Origin: Salminus brasiliensis
Lineage: Eukaryota; Chordata; Actinopteri; Characiformes; Bryconidae
NCBI RefSeq assembly: GCF_030463535.1
Contig: NC_132880.1
Coordinates: 36,426,842-36,490,841 of the forward strand
Direction of reading: 5' to 3'
Length of the DNA stretch: 64,000 nucleotides
The position numbers and the translations under genes were made by a program. The number at the start of each line of letters is the position of its first letter. Position 1 is the stretch's first letter. The notes beneath the pieces were generated by a model. The model was given only the letters and a program-made list of their open reading frames with translations, did no database searches and was not told the DNA's origin. This document shows positions 63,235 to 64,000 of this stretch, piece after piece.

Positions 63235-63277
<43 letters not shown>
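63235..63277. repeat. (TG)n microsatellite
   Basis: About 21 TG units, preceded by a TGTGTACATATATG mix. Confidence 0.95.
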
Positions 63278-63279
<2 letters not shown>

Positions 63280-64000
63280 AATTACAGTAAGAGGTAGTTT
63301 TTATTGTGGCAGTTACATATATAACTGCTCCTGATTGTAAGGTTTAAATGTATTATCAAGACTGTCCTAATGCTTAATCTTAATCTTCTTACTATAAAAT
63401 ATTTTAAACATTTTTAAGATTTCTGACTGAGCGTAATTGACAGCTCAACAGCTTAAAGTCAGTAAACAGCACCATCTAGAGCACCAACCGAGAACACTGC
63501 AGTAGATTACACCACACTGCAATGAGTCGGCTCCATCTCGTGGTGTCAGTCAAATATAGTTTACAGAGAAAACTGTACATCCATACTTACAAGCAGTAGT
63601 CTCTCTCTGTCTCTCTCTCGCAAAGTACATGTTTATCTTCACGGGTCAATGGATCAGTAAAGTTGTGCTTTTGGTGCTTTTCATTTCATTTCTCCTGTGT
63701 TTACATGTTAGATCGAAATGAAGAGTGTTTCAGAAGGTTTTGCCAGTGTGGTTTCCAAAGGCTTTCTGAGCTGGAAAATAGATTTCCTAACAAGGCCAAT
63801 CAGTCCTTCATGCCCACATCCACAAGACCCTGGCAGTCTCTATATGCAGTTGGCTTTGCTGGTTAGGTTACAGTGTGCTGTGATTACATAATAACATAAT
63901 ACACAATATCACTTTAAATATCACCCATCAATCTCAGCTAACTATAACATACAGTTCACTGTAAAGTAACTCCTGTGGAATCTACAGTGTTACTGGTAGA
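63278..64000. other. Window edge, gene-free
   Basis: No gene recognised; short CT repeats near 63600-63620. Confidence 0.4.

Overview
This window is nuclear DNA from a bony fish, almost certainly a teleost. It is AT-rich and intron-bearing. It is full of decayed Tc1-like, hAT-like, L2-like LINE and tRNA-derived SINE copies and of long microsatellites. Several of the repeat families look like those I associate with otophysan fishes (characins, catfishes). That is recollection, not a search result.

Only one protein-coding gene can be supported: meox2 (mesenchyme homeobox 2, also called Gax), on the minus strand. It has three coding exons, 50563-50059, 45814-45642 and 42414-42190. They join in frame at clean GT/AG junctions to give a 300-residue protein with an intact homeodomain and the family's conserved C-terminus. 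Introns are about 4.2 kb and 3.2 kb. I cannot tell whether this is a meox2a- or meox2b-type copy.

Region by region: 1-42 kb, downstream of meox2, has no recognisable gene. It holds a complete but dead Tc1-like element (185-1526), short inverted-repeat elements, a 1.5 kb hAT-like element (9203-10695), and a nested patch of LINE and Tc1 relics (13.2-16.2 kb) that includes a 382 bp direct duplication apparently without differences. It also holds SINEs, LINE 3' ends, a degenerate minisatellite near 30 kb, and several unique stretches that could be conserved non-coding elements. 42-50.6 kb is meox2. 50.6-64 kb, upstream of meox2, is again gene-free: probable promoter and 5' UTR, more dispersed repeats, long (AT)n and (GT)n tracts, and two more candidate regulatory stretches.

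One developmental transcription factor alone in 64 kb of mixed repeats and unique sequence fits a gene controlled by distant enhancers. No RNA gene, CRISPR array, operon or clearly new system was found. Annotations of repeat families and of candidate enhancers rest on internal comparison and memory and need database or multi-species alignment.
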